From: Pseudoalteromonas sp. DL-6
GTDB lineage: Bacteria > Pseudomonadota > Gammaproteobacteria > Enterobacterales > Alteromonadaceae
DNA: 64,000 bases
Direction of reading: 5' to 3'
NCBI RefSeq assembly: GCF_004328665.1
Contig: NZ_CP019771.1
Span: forward strand, 248,001 to 312,000
The notes under the pieces: model-generated
What the model was told of the DNA's origin: nothing
Databases searched by the model: none
What the model saw: only the letters and a program-made list of their open reading frames with translations
Part shown: positions 10,459-20,455 of the stretch, one piece after another
Position numbering within the stretch: the first letter of the stretch is position 1
How the letters are laid out: every line of letters starts with the position of its first letter
Made by a program: the position numbers and the translations under genes

Positions 10459-12126
10459 ATGAACCACTCTTTTGATTATATTATTGTAGGCGCGGGCTCA
10501 GCTGGATGTGTGTTAGCAAATCGCTTGTCTGAAGATTCAAGTAACAAGGTATTGTTACTTGAAACCGGCGGCAGCGATAAAAGCATCTTTATAAAAATGC
10601 CTACCGCATTGTCTATTCCAATGAATACCGATAAGTTTGCGTGGCAATTTCATACGCAACCAGAGCCACACTTAGATAACCGTGAAATGCATTGCCCTCG
10701 CGGTAAAGTACTTGGCGGCTCTTCATCGATTAATGGCATGGTGTATGTACGTGGCCACGCTAAAGATTTTGATGAATGGCAACAGCACGGCGCTAACGGC
10801 TGGGATTACCAAGCGTGTTTACCGTATTTTAAAAAAGCAGAAAGCTTTTATTTAGGTGAAAATGATCATCGTGGTGGTAAAGGCCCGCTAGGTGTTAATA
10901 ACGGCAATAACATGGAAAACCCGTTATACACTGCTTTTGTTGAAGCAGGTGCTGAGGCAGGTTATGCCACGACAAATGATTACAATAGTGCTCAGCAAGA
11001 AGGCTTTGGCCCCATGCACATGACCGTTAAAAACGGTGTGCGTAGCTCAGCCTCTCGCGAGTACTTAGACCCAATTAAGCATCGTAGCAACTTAACAATC
11101 GTTACCGGTGCACTTGCTCAGCGCGTTATTTTAGACGGTAAAAAAGCAACCGGTGTTGAATACAAACTCAATGGCGCAGTTAAAACAGCGCAAGCAAGTA
11201 AAGAGGTTATTTTAAGTGCGGGCTCTATTGGTTCGCCACACCTACTACAGCTTTCAGGTATTGGTGATACGCAAGCACTTGAAAATGCAGGTGTTGAAGT
11301 AAATCACCACTTACCAGGTGTAGGCCAAAACCTGCAAGATCATTTAGAGTTTTACTTTCAATATAAGTGTAAACAACCAATTACCTTAAATGGTAAGTTA
11401 GGTTTGTTTTCTAAAGGCTTGATTGGTGCAAAATGGCTGCTTACCCGTAAAGGTTTAGGCTCAACTAATCACTTTGAATCATGTGCCTTTATTCGCTCAA
11501 AACCTGGTGTGGAATGGCCAGATATTCAGTATCACTTTTTACCGGCAGCGATGCGTTACGATGGACGCAGTGCTTTTGCAGGGCATGGTTTTCAAGTGCA
11601 TGTAGGTCATAACAAGCCTAAAAGCCGTGGCAGTGTCACTATTTCATCAGCAGACCCAACACAACCACCAAAAATTGTGTTTAATTATCTTGAGCATCAA
11701 GATGATATTGAAGGCTTTAGAGCGTGCGTACGTTTAACGCGTGAAATCATTGAACAACCTGCCTTTGACGACTTCCGTGGTGAAGAAATTCAACCAGGGC
11801 AACAAGTTCAAACTGATGAGCAAATTGATGCCTTTGTCCGCCAAGCAGTAGAAAGTGCTTACCACCCTTCTTGCTCTTGTAAAATGGGTGAAGACGACAT
11901 GGCGGTGGTTAACTCAAACACCCAAGTGCATGGCATACAAAGCTTACGTGTGGTTGATTCATCAATTTTTCCAACCATACCTAACGGTAATTTGAATGCG
12001 CCTACCATTATGGTTGCCGAAAAAGCCGCGGATATTATTTTAGGTAATAAGCCCTTAGCTCATACAGGAGTTGATGTTGTGAATGCCACTGATTGGCAAA
12101 CTACACAACGAAATAAAACCCTTTAA
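10459..12126 (+). CDS. betA: Choline dehydrogenase
   Basis: 555 residues, the family length. GMC oxidoreductase with [21 protein letters not shown] dinucleotide-binding motif at about 8-25, [22 protein letters not shown] (GMC signature) at about 75-96, [15 protein letters not shown] second signature, and the catalytic His in [13 protein letters not shown]. It oxidises choline to betaine aldehyde, feeding electrons to the respiratory chain at the inner membrane face. AAGGA precedes the ATG, and it starts 9 bases after betB. Confidence 0.94.
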   Translation: MNHSFDYIIVGAGSAGCVLANRLSEDSSNKVLLLETGGSDKSIFIKMPTALSIPMNTDKFAWQFHTQPEPHLDNREMHCPRGKVLGGSSSINGMVYVRGHAKDFDEWQQHGANGWDYQACLPYFKKAESFYLGENDHRGGKGPLGVNNGNNMENPLYTAFVEAGAEAGYATTNDYNSAQQEGFGPMHMTVKNGVRSSASREYLDPIKHRSNLTIVTGALAQRVILDGKKATGVEYKLNGAVKTAQASKEVILSAGSIGSPHLLQLSGIGDTQALENAGVEVNHHLPGVGQNLQDHLEFYFQYKCKQPITLNGKLGLFSKGLIGAKWLLTRKGLGSTNHFESCAFIRSKPGVEWPDIQYHFLPAAMRYDGRSAFAGHGFQVHVGHNKPKSRGSVTISSADPTQPPKIVFNYLEHQDDIEGFRACVRLTREIIEQPAFDDFRGEEIQPGQQVQTDEQIDAFVRQAVESAYHPSCSCKMGEDDMAVVNSNTQVHGIQSLRVVDSSIFPTIPNGNLNAPTIMVAEKAADIILGNKPLAHTGVDVVNATDWQTTQRNKTL

Positions 12127-12136
12127 TTTAGCCTGC

Positions 12137-12184
12137 CATAAAGGCCACTCTTTTAAGCAAAATGCTTCAAGGAGTGCCTTTATG
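12137..12184 (+). other. Structured intergenic element between betA and the transporter gene
   Basis: Left arm CATAAAGGCCACTC (12137-12150) and right arm GAGTGCCTTTATG (12172-12184) pair along their length with one bulged C; an inner hairpin AAGCA/TGCTT (12155-12159, 12163-12167) sits inside. There is no T-run after it, so it is not an ordinary terminator. It may set the relative expression of betA and the transporter gene, or be a small repeat element. Confidence 0.45.
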
Positions 12185-12292
12185 CGCCTTGCAGTGGCTC
12201 ACAAGCATAAATAGGTTATGCCTGTGTTAATGCAAGCACAATAAAAAACGGAGTATATATGTGTTACTTTTATTCATTCTGGGAGGGCGATA

Positions 12293-13510
12293 ATGACTAT
12301 TTGGCTTAATGCTGGCATTATTTTCACCTTACTTGCGATTGTTGCTATTTTAGTTAAATGGGGCAACGTACGCGTAGTAGGCGTCACACCAGTGAGAACA
12401 TTCACCTTTATAGCAATCCTGTTTACCTCAGGCCTAGACGTTGGCCTTATTATGTTTCCTTTAACCGAATTTGCCGGTTATGCAGACATAAAAGCAAGCC
12501 CAGAATATGCATTTGCCAATCCTCTCTCTATTGAGTTTGGTTATTGGGGATTTTTAATTTGGGGATTTTATTTTCTTACGTGCTTTTATTTCTGTGTAAT
12601 AGAACCCAAAGTGAAGTTTTTTGAAATTCCATGGGTTAAATTTTTAAACAACGTGGTCATTATTGGTACCTGTGCGTTTACTGCTTACTTACTACTGAGC
12701 AACCTACCGTGGTATTTACCTGAGCTTGGGGATGGCTCAAGTGTTATTCCAACGTTTTACTTAATCGTGCTTGCCGCTATTTGTTTTGCGGTGTATTCAA
12801 GCACCGATATTAAATACGTACGCTTTTTAAGCATTGCCACTACTTGGCTGTTTATAGCCCTAATTGGCTTTATGTGGGCTGATGCCTTCTTATTTGGCGA
12901 CAGTGAACTCTCTGCATTTACCAAGAACATCGGATTAATTGGTAATTACTTTGCCAACATCAATGAGTTTGTATTACCACTGAATGATTACCATGAGTTT
13001 TACCTATTTTGGTGGTTTGCGTGGAGCATCATGATTGGTCAATTTACATCACGCTTTGTGGGTGGTTTAAAAACATACCAAGTACTGGGCGCTATGTTAA
13101 TTTTCCCGTCAATTCCAATCGCTATCTGGTTTAGTGTGTTATATCACTACCACGAAGCGGGTATTCCAACCGCAGGTATTAAAAACTTTGCCATGGTGTT
13201 TGTAGGTATCGTGTTTGTTATTAACTCGCTTGATTCACTGATCCGCTTATACACAGATAATTTAAATTTAACAGTAAAACGCTTAGGTAAATTTAAATAT
13301 ATTGCCATGAATGTTATCGCTCTATCGTTACTAACATTGCTATTTAAACTTGAGTTTTTGCAAATTCAATGGGTTGGTGCTTTAGTTATAGGGTTATTCT
13401 TTATTTGCATTGGTTTTATTGCCTACAGCAAACTTAAAACGGTCAGCAATATCGAAGGATCGCCTAAAGCGAATAAAATTGATTACACAAAAATAGAAAC
13501 CATCAGCTAG
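12293..13510 (+). CDS. Compact BCCT-type transporter, probable choline uptake
   Basis: 405 residues with about 10-12 hydrophobic segments; the segment FYLFWWFAWSIMIGQFTSR (about 236-254) resembles the Trp-rich eighth helix that marks betaine/choline/carnitine transporters. Well-known members (BetT, BetP, OpuD) are 500-680 residues, so this is a short branch, with a brief cytoplasmic tail. Placement between betA and a porin gene suggests choline or betaine import across the inner membrane. The ATG has GGGAGGGCGATA just upstream; the next gene starts 8 bases after its stop. Confidence 0.75.
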   Translation: MTIWLNAGIIFTLLAIVAILVKWGNVRVVGVTPVRTFTFIAILFTSGLDVGLIMFPLTEFAGYADIKASPEYAFANPLSIEFGYWGFLIWGFYFLTCFYFCVIEPKVKFFEIPWVKFLNNVVIIGTCAFTAYLLLSNLPWYLPELGDGSSVIPTFYLIVLAAICFAVYSSTDIKYVRFLSIATTWLFIALIGFMWADAFLFGDSELSAFTKNIGLIGNYFANINEFVLPLNDYHEFYLFWWFAWSIMIGQFTSRFVGGLKTYQVLGAMLIFPSIPIAIWFSVLYHYHEAGIPTAGIKNFAMVFVGIVFVINSLDSLIRLYTDNLNLTVKRLGKFKYIAMNVIALSLLTLLFKLEFLQIQWVGALVIGLFFICIGFIAYSKLKTVSNIEGSPKANKIDYTKIETIS

Positions 13511-13518
13511 GAAATCAC

Positions 13519-14223
13519 ATGAACAATAAATTAAAACACCTTTTTATCGCTTTACCATTAACTGTTTTATCAACAACGGCAGCAGCTAATTGGTCAACAA
13601 CTATTACCGCTGCATCTGATTACACCTTTAATGGTGTTACTCAAACAGATAACGATCCTGCGCTACAAGCAAGCCTTGACTACGCTTATGATAACGGTGT
13701 TTATGCCGGTGTATGGGCATCAAACGTAGATTTTGGTGATGACACCGACTTCGAACTAGATGCTTATGTAGGCCGATACATTCAGTTAAACCAACAAGTA
13801 AGCCTTGACTACGGTATTGCTTATTACACCTATCAAGGTAATAACAGTGATGGTAACTACGCAGAAGCGTATACTAAATTTGGTTACGCCGGTGACTACG
13901 GCCAAACAGAGCTTAATTTTTGGTACAGCTGGGATTACTTTGGCTACGATACTGGCCATGTGATCTCGATGATTGCGCACACTTACGAGCTTGCGCCAAA
14001 TCATGCAATTCGTGCCAGCTTTGATATTTCAAACTCACTCGATGGCAATAAATTTCAGTGGGATGAAGCTAAGGGCGATAAATCGTATCATCATTACCGC
14101 TTAGCTTACCAAACAAGCTATGAAGGATTTGGTATTGAAGTAGCAGCTGAGAATACTAGCTTGGATTACGATTACGCCGATGAGCGAATTGTACTTGCTA
14201 TATCACGTACTTTTGACTTGTAA
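13519..14223 (+). CDS. TorF-family putative porin
   Basis: 234 residues. Signal peptide of about 23 residues ending in AAA-NWS. The mature protein begins with alternating strands (WSTTITAASDYTFNGVTQTDNDPALQ), the hallmark of the TorF/Gcw_chp family of small outer membrane beta-barrels, and ends in a strand with a near-terminal Phe (ISRTFDL). It starts 8 bases after the transporter gene with AGGAAA before the ATG, so it probably supplies outer membrane passage for the same solute. The function of the family is not firmly established. Confidence 0.85.
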   Translation: MNNKLKHLFIALPLTVLSTTAAANWSTTITAASDYTFNGVTQTDNDPALQASLDYAYDNGVYAGVWASNVDFGDDTDFELDAYVGRYIQLNQQVSLDYGIAYYTYQGNNSDGNYAEAYTKFGYAGDYGQTELNFWYSWDYFGYDTGHVISMIAHTYELAPNHAIRASFDISNSLDGNKFQWDEAKGDKSYHHYRLAYQTSYEGFGIEVAAENTSLDYDYADERIVLAISRTFDL

Positions 14224-14250
14224 TAACTAGGTTTACCATTTAGTAAAACA

Positions 14251-14280
14251 AAAAACACGCTACCCAGTAGCGTGTTTTTT
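14251..14280. terminator. Bidirectional terminator after the bet/porin genes
   Basis: Arms ACACGCTAC and GTAGCGTGT around CCA (14264-14266), flanked by A and T tracts on both sides. It lies between the TorF gene and the convergent DUF5916 gene. Confidence 0.9.
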
Positions 14281-14319
14281 ATTGCCTAGCAAAACCTTGC
14301 TTTTATAGTATTTATAGCG

Positions 14320-16572
14320 TTATAACTGCCACGCATAACTGACTTTAGTAAAGAAAGTACGTTGGTCACGCTCAATGCTTTTTAACGAGTCATCCTGATA
14401 GCCTTTATCTGAATAACCTAAATAAAATAGCGTTTGTGCGTTAATTTTGTATGAGTAAACCAGCTGACTACCATAATCTTTGTTGATTTCGCTAACCTGA
14501 TAAAAGTAAGCATCTTCATTTCTGTCTATATCTTCAAACTGTAAAATCAGCTTAAGCATAGCGCGCATACTAAACTTATAATAAAGCCTAAAATCAACAA
14601 GGTTTGCGGTAAAAACTCGTCGCCCTTGGTAATCATCTAAATGACTATAGTTGTGTCTAACATCCACCTGCCAATGATTATTAATATCCCAAACAGCCTG
14701 CGATTGTGTAGTTAAAACATCACCTAGCTGCTCATTAGTGTAATCTATACGGCTTGCGTATTCAGCGTATAACGATAATCTTAGATCTTTAGTCGGCCTA
14801 AAAGCCGTATATAAATAACCAATATTTTGGTTATAAAAATTGCCATTGTAGTTTTCATAGCGATTTAACAAACCAAGCTCAAATACAGACTGCTTTTGAC
14901 CTTGAAAGGTCATGTAACCTTCATATTCTTCTTCAAGCAAGTCGCCATTTTGAGCCCACGTTTTATCCCAATCGGCGGTGTATGACCAAGTTGTTAGCAT
15001 GTCATGTTCATCACCATACCAAGTTTGTCCACCACCAAAGCCTACTTTTTCATAGTCTACTTTTTCTTGATAACCTAAATCGGTGCGGTAATCCTCACCA
15101 ATATTGTCATAGGTAGCGTAAAGCTTATAATCGCGCTTATCGCGAGTAAGCTTTAATGCATAGGCCATATCAGACTGAGACTCTGCCAAATTGTAGTTAT
15201 CTACTAAAAATTTAGAGTTGTTGGTGTCAGCATTGGCTACTTGATAATTAAGTGTATCTGACTGATTAAACCAATAGCTGCCATCAACCGATAACACTGT
15301 ATTGTGGTAGTCGCTACTTTCGCGATGTGTTGAAGTAACACCAATAGTGCCTTGTTGGCCAATATCATATTGGTATCGAGCCACTGCCGCCTTGGTTTTA
15401 TCATTTAGGCTAGCAAAACCAGACCCTTGGTTACTAGGCAGTAAAACATTACTGTTGTCGTCATCAGCAAACATAACCGCATAGCTATGGCTGTCGGTTT
15501 TACCGGTGAGCTTGGCGCCAATATTAGGCTCAGCTATGGTGCGGGTATAGAGCAGCTCAAATAAATTACTTTTAAAGTAAGACGCGCCATCCAAGAAAAA
15601 CGGGCGTTTTTCAGCGTAATAAATAGAATATGTGGTGTTTACATCCAGTTCTAACGAATCGGTTTCTACCTGAGAAAAGTCAGGGTTTATGGTTGCATTA
15701 ATTACTGCATCTTTAGTAATACCCCAACGAAGATCAAGCCCTATTTCAGTGTCAACATCGCCGTTATCCCACGCACCAGGCACCTGTGTTTTTTGATCGT
15801 TTCTTAATGCGGTTAATGTTGGCGTTAGTTGCAGGTTTTTACTCGGTGCTAAATTATTAAATCCGGTTATTTTGTCAAACTGACACAAACTACATTTAAT
15901 ATCACGGTCAAAGCCTGTACTTGATAATTGATACAACACATCACGCTGATAGTTTCGCATCATCGAAAAGCCCCAAGTAGAGTCGGCTTGGTTTTGTGCA
16001 AAGCGCAGAGCTTTAAACGGGATACGCATTTCAACCACGTAACCTTGCTCGTTTATGGTACCGGCACTATCCCAAATAGCATCCCACGATAAATCAGATA
16101 CCCACTCATCGGTATCTGTCATGCGAATGTCGCCTTGAGCACCCAGTGGGTTTACATAAAACTCATAGCCGGTACGCTCATCGTTAAAGGTATCAATCAC
16201 CAAGCCGACGTTGTCATCTTGCCAAAGCGTGTCTCTGTCACGAAGCGCAGCGCGAATTTTACTCGGCTCGGGGTCATAAGCGACAAAAGCTACATACAAA
16301 TTATGACCATCATCATAAATATACGCATCGGTTTTTACCGGTGGTGTGCCCTTTTCATTCGGCTCATCTTGATAATTTACCGCAACACGGGTTGCTTGTT
16401 GCCAATGCGGCTCATTAAGCACGCCATCCACATCAATGTTTTTATTAATGTGTGCGAGTTGATAATTAAGCTTATCGGCAAGTGCATTAGGGCTAAGAGT
16501 TAAAACAAGGCTGAAGCTGAACAACAACAGCCATTTTATTATTTTTGTAGGTATAAAGTACTGCATAAACAT
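14320..16572 (-). CDS. Outer membrane protein with CBM9-like N-terminus and DUF5916 barrel
   Basis: 750 residues (or a few fewer from internal Met3). A hydrophobic signal segment ending in ALA (about 30-32) is followed by a CBM9-like beta-sandwich (about 40-225: IDVDGVLNEPHWQQA, DAYIYDDGHNLYVAFVAYDPEPSKI, VVEMRIPFKALRF) and a long DUF5916 region rich in aromatic alternating strands ending in SYAWQL, typical of a C-terminal outer membrane barrel strand. Proteins of this type are thought to sit in the outer membrane; their substrate is unknown, though the N-terminal domain resembles carbohydrate-binding folds. It is a single gene, convergent with the bet cluster. Confidence 0.85.
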   Translation of the reverse strand: MFMQYFIPTKIIKWLLLFSFSLVLTLSPNALADKLNYQLAHINKNIDVDGVLNEPHWQQATRVAVNYQDEPNEKGTPPVKTDAYIYDDGHNLYVAFVAYDPEPSKIRAALRDRDTLWQDDNVGLVIDTFNDERTGYEFYVNPLGAQGDIRMTDTDEWVSDLSWDAIWDSAGTINEQGYVVEMRIPFKALRFAQNQADSTWGFSMMRNYQRDVLYQLSSTGFDRDIKCSLCQFDKITGFNNLAPSKNLQLTPTLTALRNDQKTQVPGAWDNGDVDTEIGLDLRWGITKDAVINATINPDFSQVETDSLELDVNTTYSIYYAEKRPFFLDGASYFKSNLFELLYTRTIAEPNIGAKLTGKTDSHSYAVMFADDDNSNVLLPSNQGSGFASLNDKTKAAVARYQYDIGQQGTIGVTSTHRESSDYHNTVLSVDGSYWFNQSDTLNYQVANADTNNSKFLVDNYNLAESQSDMAYALKLTRDKRDYKLYATYDNIGEDYRTDLGYQEKVDYEKVGFGGGQTWYGDEHDMLTTWSYTADWDKTWAQNGDLLEEEYEGYMTFQGQKQSVFELGLLNRYENYNGNFYNQNIGYLYTAFRPTKDLRLSLYAEYASRIDYTNEQLGDVLTTQSQAVWDINNHWQVDVRHNYSHLDDYQGRRVFTANLVDFRLYYKFSMRAMLKLILQFEDIDRNEDAYFYQVSEINKDYGSQLVYSYKINAQTLFYLGYSDKGYQDDSLKSIERDQRTFFTKVSYAWQL

Positions 16573-16707
16573 CCATTTAAGTTGATTTACTTGTTAAAAG
16601 TAAACTTTGTTCAGGAGTGTAAATTATACAGGTACATTTGTTAATACTTACAGGCTAATATTTGCAATAAAATTAACAAAAAACTAATAATAAGCGTTGG
16701 GAGGTGG

Positions 16708-17031
16708 TTATGTGTCGAGAAGTTTTAATTTATTAGCCACACCATTCCAGCTATCGGCATCTTCGGGAGCGGGTTTAACTTGCGTTATGCGTGGCCATAT
16801 TTCTGCTAATTCGGCATTAAGTTGGGTGAATTCTTTTTGTGATTCAGGTAATTCATCTTCTTGATAAATAGCATCAGCAGCACACTCAGGCACGCATAAA
16901 CCACAGTCAATACAGTCTATTGGGCTAATAGCCAAAAAATTAGGACCTTCAAAAAATGCATCTGCTGGGCACACCGATACGCAATCAGTGTACTTACATT
17001 TTATACAGTTTTCGGTGACTACAAACGCCAT
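16708..17031 (-). CDS. fdxA: Seven-iron ferredoxin FdxA
   Basis: 107 residues, the usual size. Cysteines at 9, 12, 17, 21, 40, 43, 46 and 50 with CP motifs match the [3Fe-4S][4Fe-4S] ferredoxin I family of Azotobacter type; the second [11 protein letters not shown] motif is complete. It also has the usual acidic C-terminal extension. It is a cytoplasmic electron carrier and is divergent from the COG2509 flavoprotein gene, which may share its promoter region; an electron-transfer link between the two is speculative. Confidence 0.94.
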   Translation of the reverse strand: MAFVVTENCIKCKYTDCVSVCPADAFFEGPNFLAISPIDCIDCGLCVPECAADAIYQEDELPESQKEFTQLNAELAEIWPRITQVKPAPEDADSWNGVANKLKLLDT

Positions 17032-17219
17032 AATGGTTTAATACCTAATGTTTAACTTTACCAGCTGCGGATCATACCCAACCCTTACCAAAACACAATA
17101 AATAAGTGCCAAAAGCGGGCAATTTAACGTAATATATCGCGCTTATAAATTAGCGCTTTGTGCACTCCCCTTATTGTGAGCGGTATTTACTTTCCGCTAT
17201 GACACCAAAAGAGATATTA

Positions 17220-18827
17220 ATGATACGTTTAACCGAAATAAAGCTGCCACTTGACCATGACGAAAATGCTATTGGCCAAGCCATCATCAATAAATTAAAT
17301 ATAAGCCCAGAGCAGCTACACAGCTACAATGTGTTTAAACGCGGTTACGATGCACGTAAAAAAAGCGCCATTTTACTGATTTATACGCTTGATATTGAGG
17401 TAGATAACGAAGCACAACTGTTAGCCTCGTTTGAAAAAGATCAACACGTTAAAGTCTCTCCTGACACCAACTACAAATTTGTAGCACACACTAATAGCAG
17501 CATTAAAGAGCGCCCTGTGGTAATTGGCTTTGGCCCTTGTGGCTTATTTGCCGGTTTAGTGCTGGCACAAATGGGCTTTAAACCAATAATTTTAGAACGC
17601 GGCAAAGAAGTGCGTGAACGCACCAAAGACACCTTTGGCTTTTGGCGCAAAAAAGCCCTCAATACCGAATCAAACGTTCAGTTTGGTGAAGGTGGTGCAG
17701 GCACGTTCTCAGACGGTAAGCTCTACAGCCAAGTAAAAGATCCTAAACATTATGGTCGTAAAGTGATCACTGAATTTGTAGAGGCTGGTGCTCCTGAAGA
17801 AATTTTATACGTTAGTAAGCCGCACATTGGCACCTTTAAACTGGTGACCATGATTGAAAAAATGCGCGCCCGTATTATTGAACTCGGTGGCGAAATTCGT
17901 TTTAGCACACGCGTTGATGATATCCATTTAGACAACGGCCAAGTTACAGGGCTGACACTTTCTAATGGTGAACAGCTTAACACTCGCCATGTGGTATTAG
18001 CAGTTGGTCACAGTGCCCGTGATACATTTAAAATGATCCACGATAAAGGCATTTATGTTGAAGCAAAACCCTTTTCAGTGGGCTTTAGAATAGAACATAA
18101 ACAATCAATGATTGATGAGTGCCGCTTTGGCGATAACGCGGGTAACCCTATTTTAGGCTCTGCAGATTACAAATTGGTACACCATTGTAATAATGGCCGA
18201 ACTGTATACAGCTTTTGTATGTGCCCTGGCGGCACTGTAGTTGCCGCAACCTCTGAAGAAGGCCGTGTGGTTACCAACGGTATGAGTCAATATTCTCGTA
18301 GTGAGCGAAATGCGAACAGTGCCATTGTAGTGGGGATTTCGCCAGAAAAAGATTTCCCTGGACACCCTTTAGCTGGTATCGATTTACAGCGTAAGCTAGA
18401 AGAGCAAGCCTACGAACTTGGTGGTAAAAATTACGATGCCCCAGCTCAGCTGATTGGCGACTTTTTAAAAGGTAAATCATCAGCTAACTTAGGGGATGTA
18501 CAGCCTTCGTATACGCCAGGCATAAAATTGACTGATTTGAGCAACGTATTACCTCCTTTTGCAATTGAAGCCCTGCGTGAAGCAATTCCTGCCTTTAATA
18601 AACAAATTCGTGGCTTTTCAACTAACGATGGTTTGCTCACGGGAGTAGAGACACGTACCTCTTCACCTATCAGTATCAAGCGCGATAAAACCTTCCAAAG
18701 CATTAATACTAAAGGGCTTTACCCTGCAGGTGAAGGTGCAGGTTATGCAGGCGGTATTTTATCAGCGGGTATTGATGGTATTAAAGCCGCTGAGGCGGTT
18801 GCGTTATCGATGTTAGAAAACGCTTAA
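17220..18827 (+). CDS. COG2509-type FAD-dependent dehydrogenase
   Basis: 535 residues from the ATG at 17220, where AGAG precedes the start; a GTG at 17160 would add 20 residues unlike the family (MIRLTEIKLPLDHDENA). The N-terminal 80 residues form a small conserved domain, then comes the FAD-binding VVIGFGPCGLFAGLVLAQMG (about 101-120), VQFGEGGAGTFSDGKLYSQ, VVLAVGHSARDTF, and the C-terminal GLYPAGEGAGYAGGILSAGIDG FAD loop. The family is widespread, with unknown substrate; it is related to geranylgeranyl-reductase and HI0933-like flavoproteins. Cytoplasmic. Confidence 0.85.
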   Translation: MIRLTEIKLPLDHDENAIGQAIINKLNISPEQLHSYNVFKRGYDARKKSAILLIYTLDIEVDNEAQLLASFEKDQHVKVSPDTNYKFVAHTNSSIKERPVVIGFGPCGLFAGLVLAQMGFKPIILERGKEVRERTKDTFGFWRKKALNTESNVQFGEGGAGTFSDGKLYSQVKDPKHYGRKVITEFVEAGAPEEILYVSKPHIGTFKLVTMIEKMRARIIELGGEIRFSTRVDDIHLDNGQVTGLTLSNGEQLNTRHVVLAVGHSARDTFKMIHDKGIYVEAKPFSVGFRIEHKQSMIDECRFGDNAGNPILGSADYKLVHHCNNGRTVYSFCMCPGGTVVAATSEEGRVVTNGMSQYSRSERNANSAIVVGISPEKDFPGHPLAGIDLQRKLEEQAYELGGKNYDAPAQLIGDFLKGKSSANLGDVQPSYTPGIKLTDLSNVLPPFAIEALREAIPAFNKQIRGFSTNDGLLTGVETRTSSPISIKRDKTFQSINTKGLYPAGEGAGYAGGILSAGIDGIKAAEAVALSMLENA

Positions 18828-18850
18828 CTCTATTTAATCACCCTTTATCG

Positions 18851-18877
18851 AAAAACCTCACAACGTGAGGTTTTTTT
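18851..18877 (+). terminator. Intrinsic terminator after the COG2509 gene
   Basis: Arms AAAAACCTCA (18851-18860) and TGAGGTTTTT (18866-18875) with a 5-base loop and a T-run. Confidence 0.88.
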
Positions 18878-18919
18878 GTGCTAAAAATAACCTATGTTTG
18901 CACAAAATAGATAATAACA

Positions 18920-20425
18920 ATGAGTATAAAACGACTACTTTTAACCTTATGTGTGTGTACGATACCGAATTTACACGCAGCGGATAACAATACAGAGCTT
19001 AAAACCATTAGTGACATTCACAATGCCTATAAAAATAACACCACCACGGCTGAACAGCTTACCCGCACTTATATCAACAGAATAAACGCGCTCAATCCTA
19101 AATATAATGCGGTAATTAGTATTGAGCCCACTGCAATTGAACAAGCCAAACAACTCGATACTCTGTTTAAAGCCGGAAAATGGGCAGGCCCTTTACATGG
19201 TATTGCGGTATTACTAAAAGATAACATTGAAACAACAGGTACATTACCCACCACAGCGGGCTCATTAGCACTTAAAAATAACGTTACTAATAACGATGCC
19301 TTTGTGGTTAAACAATTACGCCAAGCAGGGGCGATTATTTTAGGCAAAGCGAACTTAAGTGAATGGGCTAATTTTCGCTCATCGTATTCATCATCTGGCT
19401 GGAGTGCCATTGGCGGACAAACCCATAACGCCCATGATGTAACTCGTAATCCGTGTGGTTCAAGTTCGGGCTCTGCTGTGGCGGTTGCTTTAAATTTTGC
19501 GCCTATTGCACTTGGCACAGAAACCGATGGTTCAATTACCTGCCCTGCTTCGGTTAATGGGGTGTACGCCATTAAACCCAGTATGGGGCAAGTTTCGCGC
19601 GCAGGCGTGATCCCCCTTTCTAGTAGCCAAGATTCGGTAGGCCCAATGGCGCATTCTTTGAAAGATGCACTCGCGGTATTATCAGTCATTCAAGGTGAAG
19701 ACTCAGACGATGTATCGACACTCAACATAAATAGAACGCTTGATAGCATAGCGCCTAAGCCATCACTGAGGATAGGCGCGCTTCCAGCCAGTAAGTTTAC
19801 TGTGGCAACACAAAAGCTTTACGCTAAGCAGTTACAAACATTAAAAGACGCAGGTCATACCGTTGTCAATGTTGCAGTAAAAGATGACTTAAGCACGCTT
19901 TACGTTGATGAATACGCCATCCTACTTTACGACTTTAAAGCCGAAATTAACCACTACTTAAGCAAAACACCAGCGCAGGTAACCGTAAAAAGTTTAGATG
20001 AGTTAATCGCATTTAATAGCGCAAATAAACAGCAGGAAATGCCCTACTTTGAGCAAGATATTTTACAACAAGCCAATGCGGTTGATTTGAGTGAAAAACA
20101 ACAATATCAAAACACCAAAGCGCGATATCACGCACTTGCAAAGCGCGCTATCAGCAATTTATACCGCAATAATAAGCTCGATATTGTAATTGCCCCCACC
20201 GTTTCACCGGCGTGGAAAACCGATTTAATTAACGGCGATAACTTTAAAGGCAGTAGTAGTTCATTACCTGCCATTGCAGGGACGACCCATATTACTTTAC
20301 CGGTTGGTAAAGTAAGCCACTTACCGGTTGGCTTATCAGTTATAGCTAATCAGAACGATGAAGCGGCTGCGTATGCGTACGCTGCAATTATCGATAATGT
20401 ATTAGGCACAAAAAAACCTGAGTAA
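18920..20425 (+). CDS. Exported amidase (amidase-signature family), possible peptide amidase
   Basis: 501 residues. N-terminal signal peptide (MSIKRLLLTLCVCTIPNLHA, cleavage near 20). The amidase signature triad is visible: Lys in VLLKDNIETTG, cis-Ser in GSSSGSAVAVAL and nucleophile Ser in GTETDGSITCPAS; the following SVNGVYAIKPSMGQVSRAGVIPLSSSQDS matches exported bacterial amidases of about 500 residues, including the peptide amidase of Stenotrophomonas. It would hydrolyse amides, possibly C-terminal peptide amides, in the periplasm. It is a single gene with its own terminator overlapping the stop codon. Confidence 0.85.
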   Translation: MSIKRLLLTLCVCTIPNLHAADNNTELKTISDIHNAYKNNTTTAEQLTRTYINRINALNPKYNAVISIEPTAIEQAKQLDTLFKAGKWAGPLHGIAVLLKDNIETTGTLPTTAGSLALKNNVTNNDAFVVKQLRQAGAIILGKANLSEWANFRSSYSSSGWSAIGGQTHNAHDVTRNPCGSSSGSAVAVALNFAPIALGTETDGSITCPASVNGVYAIKPSMGQVSRAGVIPLSSSQDSVGPMAHSLKDALAVLSVIQGEDSDDVSTLNINRTLDSIAPKPSLRIGALPASKFTVATQKLYAKQLQTLKDAGHTVVNVAVKDDLSTLYVDEYAILLYDFKAEINHYLSKTPAQVTVKSLDELIAFNSANKQQEMPYFEQDILQQANAVDLSEKQQYQNTKARYHALAKRAISNLYRNNKLDIVIAPTVSPAWKTDLINGDNFKGSSSSLPAIAGTTHITLPVGKVSHLPVGLSVIANQNDEAAAYAYAAIIDNVLGTKKPE

Positions 20426-20440
20426 ACTCAGGCTTTTTTT
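20411..20440 (+). terminator. Terminator overlapping the amidase stop codon
   Basis: Arms ACCTGAG and CTCAGG(c)T with A and T runs. The TAA stop of the amidase (20423-20425) lies in the 4-base loop, so a terminating ribosome would cover the hairpin. Confidence 0.85.
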
Positions 20441-20455
20441 AATGGCTTAGCTGTC

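Noticed and set aside
14320..16572. Assigning the DUF5916 protein a TonB-dependent transport role
   Set aside because: It lacks a plug domain and TonB box; only a barrel and a CBM9-like N-terminus are supported.
19069..19689. 206-residue minus-strand frame within the amidase gene
   Set aside because: Antisense to a recognised amidase; composition is a shadow of the plus-strand coding frame.
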